Below, one piece after another: positions 8,646-18,294 of a DNA stretch of 64,000 bases. The notes below the pieces were generated by a model. It was not told the DNA's origin and made no database searches. It saw only the letters and a list, made by a program, of their open reading frames with translations. The DNA comes from Hymenobacter sp. H14-R3 (GTDB taxonomy: Bacteria > Bacteroidota > Bacteroidia > Cytophagales > Hymenobacteraceae). The stretch covers positions 1 through 64,000 of the forward strand of contig NZ_JASITD010000011.1 of NCBI RefSeq assembly GCF_030063445.1. Reading direction: 5' to 3'. The translations under genes and the position numbers were made by a program. The stretch's first letter is position 1, and every line of letters begins with the position of its first letter.

Positions 8646-9044
8646 TCAGACGCCCACCAGCGGCGTGAGCTTGATGAAGCTGGCCGTGGCCCCGGCCCCA
8701 AGCCAGATTTCCTCGTCGAGGGTTTCGGCCTGGCGGTCGTTCACGAGCAGAAAAAAGCCGTTGTTCTGAAACGCTTCGAGGGCGTGGTACACCTGCTGCT
8801 CGGCGTCGATGGCCTTGGCGGGGCGCAGGCGGTAGGTGTCGCCGTTGAGCAGGCGCTCGGAGTCGGTGGGCTGGATGAGGCCCTGGAAAACGCCAGTCTG
8901 GTGGCCGTTGTAGGCGGCTACCTCGTCGTGCACGCGGCGGGCAATCAACTCGCGCACGGTGAGCATTTCCTGGGCTATTTCGAGCTCCAGGCGGGTGAGG
9001 ACGCTGCCGGTGGCGGTTTCATCCTGAATGGTGAGGAGGGCCAT
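8646..9044 (-). CDS. Small beta-grasp (MoaD/ubiquitin-like) candidate protein
   Basis: 132 residues, no signal peptide. It begins with a likely beta hairpin (MALLTIQDETATG, then LTRLELEI), followed by a TVRELIARRVHDEVAAY helix, as in beta-grasp proteins where 'T-V-x-E-L' opens helix 1. The last 35 residues run FFLLVNDRQAETLDEE, then IWLGAGATASFIKLTPLVGV. This closely parallels the MoaD/ThiS C-terminus: an 'NxR-x-x-x-LD' strand, a 'L-x-x-G-x-x-V' turn and a 'P-x-x-G-G' end. Here the end is GV rather than GG, so adenylation or thiolation of a terminal glycine is doubtful. It sits between DUF6493-like gene D (37 bp) and the DUF4132 gene. Fold assignment is my inference; as a real conserved gene it is secure. 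Confidence 0.75.
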   Translation of the reverse strand: MALLTIQDETATGSVLTRLELEIAQEMLTVRELIARRVHDEVAAYNGHQTGVFQGLIQPTDSERLLNGDTYRLRPAKAIDAEQQVYHALEAFQNNGFFLLVNDRQAETLDEEIWLGAGATASFIKLTPLVGV

Positions 9045-9081
9045 GGTCGTGAATTTGGAAGGTAGAAGGAAGAATTTTGAA

Positions 9082-12000
9082 TTAGCAGGGCCTCACGCCA
9101 GCAGCAGGGCGGCGGCTTTTTTTGAGGGAAGCCGTAGCCTGCCACTCGCGCAGGCGGGCTTGCACGGGGGGCGGCGTGGGCTGCCGGGTGCGGCTTTGGA
9201 GGTCGGCGTAGGTGTCGAGCAGCTTGCGGGTGTTGCGCAGGGGCTCGGCGGGCAGGGCAGGCAGCAGCGCGTCGAGGGTTTGGTGCAGGGCCGCGTCGGT
9301 AAGGGCGTCGATGGCGCGCAGCTCGGCCAGGCCGTCGGCGAGGCGCTGCATGGGCACGAAGCCGCCGCCCAGCAGGCGGCCCAGCGCCGCGCCCAGGGCG
9401 GCGGGTAGCAGGCGGCGCTCGGCCACGGCGGCCAGCAGCGCTTCCAGCGCCAGCGCCCGGCAGGCGGGGGCGTTGTAAGTCAGGCCGATAGCCAATAGTA
9501 ATGTGGTGGGCTCATCAAAGAGCGGGCCAGGGCCCAGCAGGCTGCGCAGGGCCTGCAAAAGCACCTCGCGGTTGGTCGAGTCTACGGTGTCGCGGGTGGC
9601 AGCCAGGCCCAGTACGTGCCAGTAGAGCGGGGCCGGGTACTGCGGCAGCAGCGCCACCAGAAAGGGAAAATCAGTAGCCAGGGCCTGGAGGCAACGCCAC
9701 TGATGAGGTGCTCCGATATTTACAAGATTATTGTGTAAAGAATAGATTAACAGCTTACTAGGGGCTGGTGAGCGCGTGGTTTTATCCAGAATGAGCAGCT
9801 CCAGCCAGTGCTCGGTTACTTCGGGCTCGCCGGGCCGCCACCGCTCCACGTAGGTGTTCGACTTGGGGAGTAGCTCCCACACGGGCTGCCAGGGTTGCGC
9901 CACGTTGGGGCACGGGTTGTCCGTGAGGCTGGCCAGCGCCGGGAAGTGGCCCGCCGGCTGGCGGGTGCGAGCGGCCACGGCCCAGAGCCAGGGCAACGCC
10001 TCGGCCAGCGGCGTGGCCCCGGCTTCGGCGGGGGCGGGCAGGGCGGGCAGCGGCTCCTCGGTGGGGGCCAGTAGCCAGGCCAGCAGCGCCCGCAAGCCGA
10101 TATGCTGCAACTGCGGCAGCAGCTGCCGGGCGGCCTCGGCGCTGGCCGGGGCCTGCCAGGCGGTGCGGGCCAGCGCCACGGCCAGGTCGGCGGGGTTGGG
10201 CGCCTGCTGCGCGGTTTGGTAAGCCAAGAGATTCTCTAACAGCTTACTAGGCGCGACCCAGCAGGGCGCGTGGGTGGGCGTGCTGAGCAGCGGCAACTCG
10301 GGCCCGGCCACCAATAAGGCCTCGGCAAAGGCCAGCCGCTGCTGGGCCACGGCCACCAGCGGGTCGGGCACAAAGTAGGTATCGGCGATGGTGGTGCGCG
10401 CCACAAAGGGCTCGGCAAAGCCATTGGCCCAGCTCAGTAGCAGTAGCTGGGGCAGCAGGGCGTGGCCCCCCGCCCGGCCGCCCGCCGCATCTTGCATAAC
10501 GGCCGCCGCCCGCTCGGCCGCCGGGCCCGACAGGTAGGGGTGCACCTGCCCCACGTAGGGCTGCAACAAGTCGGCATAACCGGCCGGAAACTGGCCGCGC
10601 AGGCGCAGCAGGCCATCGAGCCAGCGCTCCAGGGCCAGCGCGTCGTCGTGCTTGAGCACCTGCCCGGTGAGGAAGAGCAGCTCGTGCCAGTCGGCCACCG
10701 GCACGATGGCCGTGGCGGCCGACAGGTCGGGCACAAGCTCAGTAAGTGACTCATAGTGAGCCGGCTCAGCTTCGGTATCCGGCAGGGCCGCCGCGCCGAC
10801 CGCCGCCAGCCAGGGGGCCAGCACCGCGCGGGTGGCCGGGGCCAGCAAGTCGGCGTAGGCCAGTATGGTGGCGGTGGTTTCGGCGATTTCGGCGGGCGCG
10901 AGCAGCGGCTTTTTGGCGCTCAGCAGCTCGGCCAGGCCCTTGGCGGCGCGCTCCTGCACGGCGCTATCGGCGTGGGCCAGGGCAGCGGCGTGGAGCCGCG
11001 CCAGCGGCAGCGCCTGGGCCGGCTGGGTCTTCAGGAGCTTGCCAAAGCCCACCAGCAGGGTTTTGAGGCCGGTTTTGAGGTCTTGCCGGGTCATCAGGCC
11101 ATCGGCGGCGCGCAGCAGCGCATCCAGCTCAAAAGCGGGCATCAGCCACAGGTCCTTGAGCTGGTCGAGGGCGAAATTGACGACCAGCGGCAGTGGGTGG
11201 GCCAGCAGCTCGGTAAGCTCGGTTTGGCGGGCCAGGCACTCGGCCGGAGTAGGGTTGAGGCTGCTAAACAGGTTCTTAAACCAGGTGAGCAGGGGCCGGC
11301 GGAAGTCGCGGCGCAGCGCCAGCAGGCAGCGGGTGAGCAGGTCTTCGCGCCCAAGGTGGCCCGAGGTCACCAGCTCGGGCAGCAGCGTGAGCCACGAAAC
11401 GGTGGTGCGCGCCTTGCCCGAATATGTGGAGGCCGAATCGGCCATCGTGTCGAAGTCGAACAGCAGCAATACGTCGCGCTCCAGCAGCGTGGTATTAGTG
11501 CGCAAATCACGGAGGATAAGTTGGTCATACTCCTCAATGTCGCCTCCTTCTACGTCGTTGCGCTGCCCGTTGTACTCCGACGGCAGGTGGGCCACCGACT
11601 GCGCAAACAGCCACGGCTCGTGGGCCAGCAGCGCGCGCGTTTCTAGGGTGCGCAGCACTTGGTAGGGCGGGGCGGCCCACAGGTTGGCCCGGGTGCGGCG
11701 CGTCAGCCACTCGGCCAGCCAGTCGGGACGAGTGTACTCCAATACTTTCAGTGCCAGCGAGTTGTCGGCGGTTGGGCTGTTGGGGCTGTCCCAGTCGAGC
11801 GACCACCGAATATCGAAGCCCCGCCCCAGCGCCTCCTTGCGCGAATAGGTAGCCAGGCCGGCCAGAAACAGCATTTTGCCTTGCTCAGGTGTCATCAGGC
11901 AAGTCCATTGCAGCTGGCCGGGCTTCACCTCGCGCTCCTGGTATTCTTCCAGCTCCTTCTTGAGGCGCAGCGTTTTTTGCCGCACGGGCACCACGTCTTT

Positions 12001-12087
12001 TTTGTCCAGACTCAGCAAAAAGGGTAGAAGCTGCTGCGCGGTCTGGTGGCGGATAAGGTGCTCGAACGTGTCGGTGGGAGTCGTCAT
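9082..12087 (-). CDS. DUF6493-like alpha-solenoid protein, paralogue D
   Basis: About 1,001 residues from the ATG at 12087; a TTG two codons upstream is also in frame. The N-terminal block FEHLIRHQTAQQLLPFLLSL and the LDKKD segment are shared by all four tandem paralogues. Around 255-320 is the best conserved region (LLALRRDFRRPLLTWFKNLF, then LPLVVNFALDQLKDL). HEAT-like repeats follow (SAVQERAAKGLAELL), then VPVADWHELLFLTGQVLK. No catalytic motif, signal peptide or membrane segment is visible. The C-terminus departs from paralogue C: a run of seven T at 9117-9123 (six in C at 12163-12168) shifts the frame, so the ending AAALLLA becomes SRRPAAGVRPC. In the ancestral frame the stop would be at 9093-9095. 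Family name from memory; role unknown. Confidence 0.8.
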   Translation of the reverse strand: MTTPTDTFEHLIRHQTAQQLLPFLLSLDKKDVVPVRQKTLRLKKELEEYQEREVKPGQLQWTCLMTPEQGKMLFLAGLATYSRKEALGRGFDIRWSLDWDSPNSPTADNSLALKVLEYTRPDWLAEWLTRRTRANLWAAPPYQVLRTLETRALLAHEPWLFAQSVAHLPSEYNGQRNDVEGGDIEEYDQLILRDLRTNTTLLERDVLLLFDFDTMADSASTYSGKARTTVSWLTLLPELVTSGHLGREDLLTRCLLALRRDFRRPLLTWFKNLFSSLNPTPAECLARQTELTELLAHPLPLVVNFALDQLKDLWLMPAFELDALLRAADGLMTRQDLKTGLKTLLVGFGKLLKTQPAQALPLARLHAAALAHADSAVQERAAKGLAELLSAKKPLLAPAEIAETTATILAYADLLAPATRAVLAPWLAAVGAAALPDTEAEPAHYESLTELVPDLSAATAIVPVADWHELLFLTGQVLKHDDALALERWLDGLLRLRGQFPAGYADLLQPYVGQVHPYLSGPAAERAAAVMQDAAGGRAGGHALLPQLLLLSWANGFAEPFVARTTIADTYFVPDPLVAVAQQRLAFAEALLVAGPELPLLSTPTHAPCWVAPSKLLENLLAYQTAQQAPNPADLAVALARTAWQAPASAEAARQLLPQLQHIGLRALLAWLLAPTEEPLPALPAPAEAGATPLAEALPWLWAVAARTRQPAGHFPALASLTDNPCPNVAQPWQPVWELLPKSNTYVERWRPGEPEVTEHWLELLILDKTTRSPAPSKLLIYSLHNNLVNIGAPHQWRCLQALATDFPFLVALLPQYPAPLYWHVLGLAATRDTVDSTNREVLLQALRSLLGPGPLFDEPTTLLLAIGLTYNAPACRALALEALLAAVAERRLLPAALGAALGRLLGGGFVPMQRLADGLAELRAIDALTDAALHQTLDALLPALPAEPLRNTRKLLDTYADLQSRTRQPTPPPVQARLREWQATASLKKSRRPAAGVRPC

Positions 12088-12138
12088 AAACAAAATACTC
12101 TTCAGCTGTAAAAACTACTTACTCAAGCGATTACTACC

Positions 12139-15100
12139 TCACGCCAGCAGCAGGGCGGCGGCTTTTTTGAGCGATGCCGTGGCCTGCCACTCGCGCAGGC
12201 GGGCCTGCACGGGGGCGGGCACGGGCTGGTGGGTGCGGCCTAGCAGGTCGGCGTAGGCGTCGAGCAGCTTGCGGGTGTTGCGCGGGGGCTCGGCGGGGAG
12301 CTCGGGCAGCAGGGCGGCCAGGGTTTGGGTGAGCACGTCGTCGGTGGCCGGGTCGATGGCGCGCAGCTGGGCCAGGCCGTCGGCGAGGCGCTGCACGGGT
12401 ACAAAGCTGGCGGCCAGCAGCTTGCCCAGCGTCGCGCCCAATACTTCGGGCACCAGGCGGCGCTGGGCCACGGCGGCCAGCAGCACTTCGCGGGCCAGCG
12501 CCCGGCAGGTGGGCGCGGCGTGCGTGAGGCCCACGGCCAGCAGCACGGTGGTGCTTTCGGGGAAGCGCGGGCCGGCCCCCAGCAGCGTCGCCAGCACCTG
12601 CTCTACCACAGTGCGGCCCTCCGAGCCGGTGCTGTCGGTGCGGCAGGCGGTGCGCAGCAGGTGCCAGTGCAGCGGGGCGGGGTTGCCAGGCACCAGGGCG
12701 AGCAGAAAAGGCAGGCCGGAGCCCAGCGACTGCAGGTAATATTGCTCTTTCTGCGGCAGGCGGGCGTGCAGCGAGTAGAGCGCCAGGGGCGACGGGGGCC
12801 GCTGGCCGGGGTGCTCGGTGGCCACGGTTAGCTCAGTCCAGGTTTCGGTGATGGCGGGTTGCTCTTTGTCCCAAGGGTACGTATAGGTACGCGACTTTGC
12901 TTCGACATGCCAGGCGGGCTGCCAGGGTGCGGCCACGCCGGGGTAGTCGGCCAGGGCGCGCAGCGCGGGCAGCTCGGCGGTGGGGTAGCGGGTGCGGGCG
13001 GCCACGGCCCACAGCCAGGGCAGAACTTCGGTAAAAGACACCGACAACTCGCTGTACCTAAGTGGGATAAGCTTGCTGAGGCGCTCGCTGAAAGCCTTGA
13101 CAATCGACTTGTTTTCGGGGGCGAAGCTGGGCAGGGCTTCGGCCAGGGCCGTGGGCGATAAAAACCAGTCGAGCAGCGCCCGCAACTCGGCGTGCGCCAG
13201 CTGGGGCAGCAGCAGCCGGGCGGCGGCGGCATCGGTTTCGGCGGCAAAGGCGGTGCGGGCCAGGGCCACCACCAGGTCGGCCGAATCGGGTGCCTGGCCG
13301 GCGGCTTCGTGGGCCAACAGCCTCGTTACCAGCACAGTGGGGGCTATCCAATTCGGGGCGTGGCTGGGCGTGCTCAGCAGCGGCAGGGGGGCGGGGGCGG
13401 CGGGGTGCAGGCGGGCCTCCGCCCCGGCCAGGCGCTGGCGCTCCAGGGGCAGCAGCGGGTCGGGGTGGTGGTACTGCTGGTCGGCCAGGTTGATTTTGGC
13501 GAGCCGGGGATACTCAAAATCAGCGAACCAGCTGGCCAGTAGGGCCCGGATAAAATTGCGGTACCCCACGTGGCTGCCGCCAAACCCGAGGTTGCGCAGG
13601 GTGAGGGCCTGCTCCGCCTCGGTCTGGTCCTCCAGTTCCCACGAGAAAACCTGCTGAATGTAGGGCCGCAGCTGCTGGGCGTAGCCCGCCGGAAACTGCT
13701 CCCGCAGGCGCAGCAGCCCATCGAGCCAGCGCTCAAAATCGGCCGGCTCAGCATCCTGCAACACCGGCCCGGTGAGAAACAGCAGCTCGTGCCAGTCGGC
13801 CACCGGCACGATGGCGGTGGCGGCCGAAAGGTCGGGCATAAAATCCATGATTATCTCATAATTATCATTTTTACTGGTAGTTATGTTTGCATCGGTAGTT
13901 TTCAGCCACGGCCCCAGCACGGCGCGGGCGGCCGGGGCCAGCAAGTCGGCGTAGGTAGCGATGGCGGCCGTTGCTTCGGCCGTTTCAGTGGCCGTGAGCA
14001 GGTTTTTTTTGGGAGTCAGTAGCTCGGCCAGGCCCTTGGCGGCGCGCTCCTGCACGGTGGCATCGGCCTGGGCGAGGGCGGCGGCGTAGAGCGGGGCCAG
14101 CGTGGGGGCAAGGCCGGGGCTGACTTTCAGCAACTTGCCAAAGCCCGCCAGCAGCGTTTTGAGGCCCGTTTTGAGGTCCTGGCGCGTGAGTAGGCCGTCG
14201 GCGTAGCGCAGCAGCAGCGCGGGCGCAAAGGCCGGGTCGGCCCAGAGGTCCTTGAGCTGGTCGAGGGCGAAATTAACGACCAGCGGCAGCGGGTGGGCCA
14301 GCAGCTCGGTGAGCTCGCTCTGGCGGGCCAGGCGCTCGGCCGGGGTAGGTTCGAGGCTGCTAAACAGGTTCTTAAACCAGGTGAGCAGGGGCCGCCGGAA
14401 GTCGCGGCGCAGCGCCAGCAGGCTGCGCGTGAGCAGGTCGGCCCGCTCCACGTGGCCCGAGGCCACCAGCTGCGGCAGCAGCGTGAGCCAGGTGATGGAC
14501 CCCAGCTTTTCGCCCAGGTAAACGGCCGCCGAGTCGGCCGGCGTGTCGTAGTCGAATAGCAGCGGCAGGTCGCGCGCCAGCAGGGTGGCATCGGCTTGCA
14601 GCTGGCTTAGCAGGAAGGCCGCCAGGCCCTTGCCCCGCTCCTTGTTGGTGTGGTTGTAATGATTGGGGCGGTTGGCCAGGCTTTGGGCAAACAGCCAGGG
14701 GTCGTAGCCGACCAGCCCCTCGGCCTCCAGCTCGCGCAGCAGGGTGTAGCGCTGGTTTTGCCCGGCGCGCGACTGGCGCACCAGCAAGTCGGTGAACCAG
14801 GTGGGCCGGCTGTGGCGCATTATGGTCATAAAGTGCTCTTTATAACCCCGGTTATCCTTGCCATTGTCGAGGTCAATGTTCCAAGGCAGGTCGAAGCTGC
14901 GGCCCATTGCCTCCTGCTTGGAGTAGGTGGCCAGCCCGGCCAAAAAGAGCTGGGTTTCCCGGTGGCGCAGCTTCTTCGCCTCCGGGCTGTCGTTGCGCCA
15001 GTCGTTTATTTCCTTGTAGAGCGCCTTGTTTTGGAGGCGCACCGCCACCAGGTCTTTCTTATCGAGGTGCAGCAAAAAGTCGATGAGCGCCGGCATGGGC

Positions 15101-15150
15101 TGGTGGCGCACGAGCTGGTCAAAGGTTTCCACAACGGAGGCAGGAGTCAT
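12139..15150 (-). CDS. DUF6493-like alpha-solenoid protein, paralogue C
   Basis: 1,003 residues. Same order of blocks as its three neighbours: an N-terminal ETFDQLVRHQPMPALIDFLL segment with LDKKDLVAVR, the LLALRRDFRRPLLTWFKNLF block and LVVNFALDQLKDLW, HEAT-like TVQERAAKGLAELL, then VPVADWHELLFLTGPVLQ, and a C-terminal RKLLDAYADLLGRTHQPVP helix ending ...KKAAALLLA. It is closest to paralogue D over the RRDFRRP region: 69 of 70 nucleotides match (14353-14422 versus 11257-11326). The gap to paralogue D is about 50 bp without a terminator, so they are co-transcribed. Large helical repeat proteins of this sort are usually scaffolds; that is inference. Confidence 0.8.
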   Translation of the reverse strand: MTPASVVETFDQLVRHQPMPALIDFLLHLDKKDLVAVRLQNKALYKEINDWRNDSPEAKKLRHRETQLFLAGLATYSKQEAMGRSFDLPWNIDLDNGKDNRGYKEHFMTIMRHSRPTWFTDLLVRQSRAGQNQRYTLLRELEAEGLVGYDPWLFAQSLANRPNHYNHTNKERGKGLAAFLLSQLQADATLLARDLPLLFDYDTPADSAAVYLGEKLGSITWLTLLPQLVASGHVERADLLTRSLLALRRDFRRPLLTWFKNLFSSLEPTPAERLARQSELTELLAHPLPLVVNFALDQLKDLWADPAFAPALLLRYADGLLTRQDLKTGLKTLLAGFGKLLKVSPGLAPTLAPLYAAALAQADATVQERAAKGLAELLTPKKNLLTATETAEATAAIATYADLLAPAARAVLGPWLKTTDANITTSKNDNYEIIMDFMPDLSAATAIVPVADWHELLFLTGPVLQDAEPADFERWLDGLLRLREQFPAGYAQQLRPYIQQVFSWELEDQTEAEQALTLRNLGFGGSHVGYRNFIRALLASWFADFEYPRLAKINLADQQYHHPDPLLPLERQRLAGAEARLHPAAPAPLPLLSTPSHAPNWIAPTVLVTRLLAHEAAGQAPDSADLVVALARTAFAAETDAAAARLLLPQLAHAELRALLDWFLSPTALAEALPSFAPENKSIVKAFSERLSKLIPLRYSELSVSFTEVLPWLWAVAARTRYPTAELPALRALADYPGVAAPWQPAWHVEAKSRTYTYPWDKEQPAITETWTELTVATEHPGQRPPSPLALYSLHARLPQKEQYYLQSLGSGLPFLLALVPGNPAPLHWHLLRTACRTDSTGSEGRTVVEQVLATLLGAGPRFPESTTVLLAVGLTHAAPTCRALAREVLLAAVAQRRLVPEVLGATLGKLLAASFVPVQRLADGLAQLRAIDPATDDVLTQTLAALLPELPAEPPRNTRKLLDAYADLLGRTHQPVPAPVQARLREWQATASLKKAAALLLA

Positions 15151-15251
15151 AGCAGGTATTTAAAATGCTGATTATAAATAAATTAGCCTGGAAGTAGCAA
15201 GCGGCGCGAATAGCGAGCGGACAGTCCGCAGCCCGCCCCTGCGCATTGCCG

Positions 15252-18227
15252 CTAAGCCGCGTGCTGGGCCAGCAGCGTCCGGCTGATTTTGCGCAGACTC
15301 GCCGTGGCTTGCCACGCGCCGAGCTGGGCCTGCACCGGCGCGGGCACGGGCTGCTGGGTGCGGGCCAGCAGGTCGGCGTAGGTTTCGAGCAGCAGGCGCA
15401 GCTTGGGGAGCGGGGTGGCGGGCAGCTCGGCCAGCAGGGTGGCAAAAAGCTGGCTCAGCACGGCATCGGCGGCGGGGCTGCTGGCGCGGGTCTGGGCCAG
15501 GTTTTTGGCCAGGTGGCCGGCATCCGCAAAGTCGCCGGCCAGCATTTTGCCCAGCACCCGGCCCAGCGCGGCGGGCACCAGGCGGCGGTGCTTGGTGGCC
15601 GCCAGCAGCACTTCCACGGCCAGCGCATTCTGGTAGCCCAGGGTGCGGGCCAGCAGCAGCGTGGCCGCCTCCTCGAAGCATGGCCCCGGCCCCAATAAGC
15701 TGGTAAGCGTGGCCGCCGACAGGGTATCCGTATTGCTTATGCGCAGCGTGTGCCAGTGCAGCGGGGCGGGGTACTGGGGCAGCAGCGCTCCCAAAAAGGG
15801 GTAATCATCGGCCAGCGCTCCTGCATAATTATCGAGGTTTACGAAGGGCTCAGCTGCTTCCAGCGGTACGGTGGCGGCCAGCGAATATAGGAGCGTGGGG
15901 GGCACGGGGGCCGGCGTGAGGGGCAGCGCCAGCAGCACCGCCGTCCAGTGCTGGGTTATGTCGGGCTGGTCGGGTCCCCACGGCTGCTTGTACGTGCGCG
16001 ACTGCACGCCCACCCACCAGCTGGGCTGCCAGGGATGGACTACGCCCGGCACCCCAGCCGCCGCCACGCCCGCCAGGCCCGGAAACTCGCCGGCCGGCTG
16101 CTTGGTGCGGGCGGCCACGGCCCACAGCTGCGGCAGCGCCGCGGCCAGGGCCGCCGCGCCGGCCCCTGGCGCGGGCGCGGCGGTAGGGTCAGCTAGGTCA
16201 GCTACGCCCGCCGGCAAGGGCTCGGCCACGGGGCCCAATAGCCAGGCCAGCAGGGCGCGCAGCCCGGCGTGGCGCAAGCGGGGCAGCTGAGCCAGGGCCG
16301 CGGCGGCCTCGGTGGGGTGGGCGTGGGCGGTGCGGGCCAGGGCCACGGCCAGGTCAACGGGGTGCGGCGACTGCCCAGTAGCTTCGTAGGTTAATAACCT
16401 GGTTATCAAGGCATTGGGCGATACCCAGTGCGGGGCGTGGCTGGGCGTGCTCAGCAGCGGCAGGGCGCGCTGCTCGCGCAGCAGGGTTTCGGCAAAGGCC
16501 AGGCGCTGCTGCTCGGCGGCCACCAGCGGGTCGGCTATTATCGTAAAGAGGTCTTTATAGGGATAACCCAGGCTGGAGTCGTAGCGCAGGTGGATGCCGG
16601 GCACCAGCGGGGCCGCAAAGCCCCGCGCCCAGCTCAGCAGCAGCGCCTGCACCAGGCCCGCGTGCCCCACGGCCAGCGCGGGCTCGCGGAGCAGCTCCTC
16701 GGTTTCCGCCTCGGTTTTGCCTTTGAGCTTGGGCCACAGCTGCTGCAAGTAGGGCCGCAGGGCCGGGGCGTAGTGCGGCGGCAGCCGGCTGCGCAGGCGC
16801 AGCAGGCCATCGAGCCAGCGCTCCAGGGCCAGCGCGTCGTCGTGCTTGAGCACCTGCCCGGTGAGGAAAAGCAGCTCGGGCCAGTCGGCCACTGGCACCA
16901 CGGCCGTGGTGGCCGACAAGTCGGGCACGAAGTCCAGCAGCGGGGCGTAGTCGGCCGCCGTTGCCGCGCCGGCCGCCGGCGGTGCCGCCAGCCAGGGGGC
17001 CAGCAGGGCCCGCGCCGTGGCCCCCAGCTGCCCGGCTGCGTCGCCGAGGGCGGCGATAACCGCTTGTCTATCAGGGCTTGATAAAGAAGATTTTGTGGCA
17101 GCCAGCAGCGCGGCCAGGCCCTTGGCGGCGCGGTCTTGCACGGCGGCGGCGGGGTGGGCGAGGGCGGCCGCGTAGAGCCGCGCCACGGTGGGGGCCTGCG
17201 CGGGCGCGCTGCGCAGCACCCGGCCCAGGCTGGTGAGCAGCGCGACCAGGCTGGCGGCCACGTCGGGGCGCGCCAGCAGGCTTTCGGCGGGCAGCAGCAG
17301 GGCCGCCAGCCGAAAGCCGGGGTCCAGGCACAGGTCCTTGAGCTGGCCGAGGGCAAAGTTGACGACCAGTGGCAGGCTGTGCTCCACCAGCGCCAGCAGC
17401 TCGGCCTGGTGGGCCAGCTGCTCGGCTCGGGTGGGTTGGAGGCTGAGGTACAGGTTCTTAAACCACGTGAGCAGGGCGCGGTGAAAATCGCGGCGCAGCG
17501 CCAGCAGGCAGCGCGTGAGGATGTCGGCCCGGTGGAGGTGGCCGCTGGCGATGAGCTCGGGAATCAGCGTCAGCCAGGTGATGGACTCGCGGTAGGTGGG
17601 GCCCATCATCTCGGCTTCCTCGGCGCGGGTGTCGTAGTCGAAGAGCAGGGGCAGGTCGCGCGTCAGCAGCAGCGCATCGGCCCGAAACTGCGCCAGCAGG
17701 TAGTCCGTCAGGTTAGGGCGGTCGTTTTCGGCGGCGTTGCGGTAGTCGAGCCGGCGGGCCAGCGCCTGGGCAAACAGCCAGGGGTCGTAGGTTATCAGCC
17801 CTTCATCGGCCAGCGTCCGCAGCTGGGTATACGGCAGTACCTGCCCGGTAAAAGTGCGGGCCAGGCCCAGCAGCCAGTCGGTGAGCCAGGGGGGGCGGGC
17901 GTGGCGCAGCACGGTCAGCAGCGGCTCGCAGGGCCCCTGGTAGCGCTTCTGGCCGAAGGCAGCTTCCAGAAAATCGCCGTTCCAGTAGCTGCTGAAGCTG
18001 CGCTGCAACGCTTCCTGCCGCGCGTAGCTAGCCAGCCCCGCCATAAACAGCAGCGCCCAGGTTTCAGGCACGTTACCGGTGTCAAATTTCTTAGCTAACT
18101 GTTTGGTTTTCTTGCGAATGGCCACGATATCCTTGGGGTCTAAGCCCAGCAAAAAAGTGGCCATCTCGGGCAGCGGGGCCGGCAGGCGCACCAGCTGCTC
18201 AAAGATTTCGACAACGGAATCAGCCAT
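15252..18227 (-). CDS. DUF6493-like alpha-solenoid protein, paralogue B
   Basis: 991 residues, more diverged. It starts MADSVVEIFEQLVRL with LDPKDIVAIRKK. The conserved block is LLALRRDFHRALLTWFKNLY with LPLVVNFALGQLKDL. AAVQDRAAKGLAALL is HEAT-like, and VPVADWPELLFLTGQVLK follows. Over that last region it shares a tract of 78 identical nucleotides with paralogue D (16791-16868 versus 10597-10674), although elsewhere D resembles C more. The C-terminal part ends RKISRTLLAQHAA. There are 101 bp to paralogue C and 67 bp from paralogue A. No enzymatic motif seen. Confidence 0.8.
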   Translation of the reverse strand: MADSVVEIFEQLVRLPAPLPEMATFLLGLDPKDIVAIRKKTKQLAKKFDTGNVPETWALLFMAGLASYARQEALQRSFSSYWNGDFLEAAFGQKRYQGPCEPLLTVLRHARPPWLTDWLLGLARTFTGQVLPYTQLRTLADEGLITYDPWLFAQALARRLDYRNAAENDRPNLTDYLLAQFRADALLLTRDLPLLFDYDTRAEEAEMMGPTYRESITWLTLIPELIASGHLHRADILTRCLLALRRDFHRALLTWFKNLYLSLQPTRAEQLAHQAELLALVEHSLPLVVNFALGQLKDLCLDPGFRLAALLLPAESLLARPDVAASLVALLTSLGRVLRSAPAQAPTVARLYAAALAHPAAAVQDRAAKGLAALLAATKSSLSSPDRQAVIAALGDAAGQLGATARALLAPWLAAPPAAGAATAADYAPLLDFVPDLSATTAVVPVADWPELLFLTGQVLKHDDALALERWLDGLLRLRSRLPPHYAPALRPYLQQLWPKLKGKTEAETEELLREPALAVGHAGLVQALLLSWARGFAAPLVPGIHLRYDSSLGYPYKDLFTIIADPLVAAEQQRLAFAETLLREQRALPLLSTPSHAPHWVSPNALITRLLTYEATGQSPHPVDLAVALARTAHAHPTEAAAALAQLPRLRHAGLRALLAWLLGPVAEPLPAGVADLADPTAAPAPGAGAAALAAALPQLWAVAARTKQPAGEFPGLAGVAAAGVPGVVHPWQPSWWVGVQSRTYKQPWGPDQPDITQHWTAVLLALPLTPAPVPPTLLYSLAATVPLEAAEPFVNLDNYAGALADDYPFLGALLPQYPAPLHWHTLRISNTDTLSAATLTSLLGPGPCFEEAATLLLARTLGYQNALAVEVLLAATKHRRLVPAALGRVLGKMLAGDFADAGHLAKNLAQTRASSPAADAVLSQLFATLLAELPATPLPKLRLLLETYADLLARTQQPVPAPVQAQLGAWQATASLRKISRTLLAQHAA

Positions 18228-18294
18228 GAGAAAAGGCAGGAAAAGCGAGGAAATGGTATTTTATAACGTACTGTTATAAAGCAACTTGCTATAA

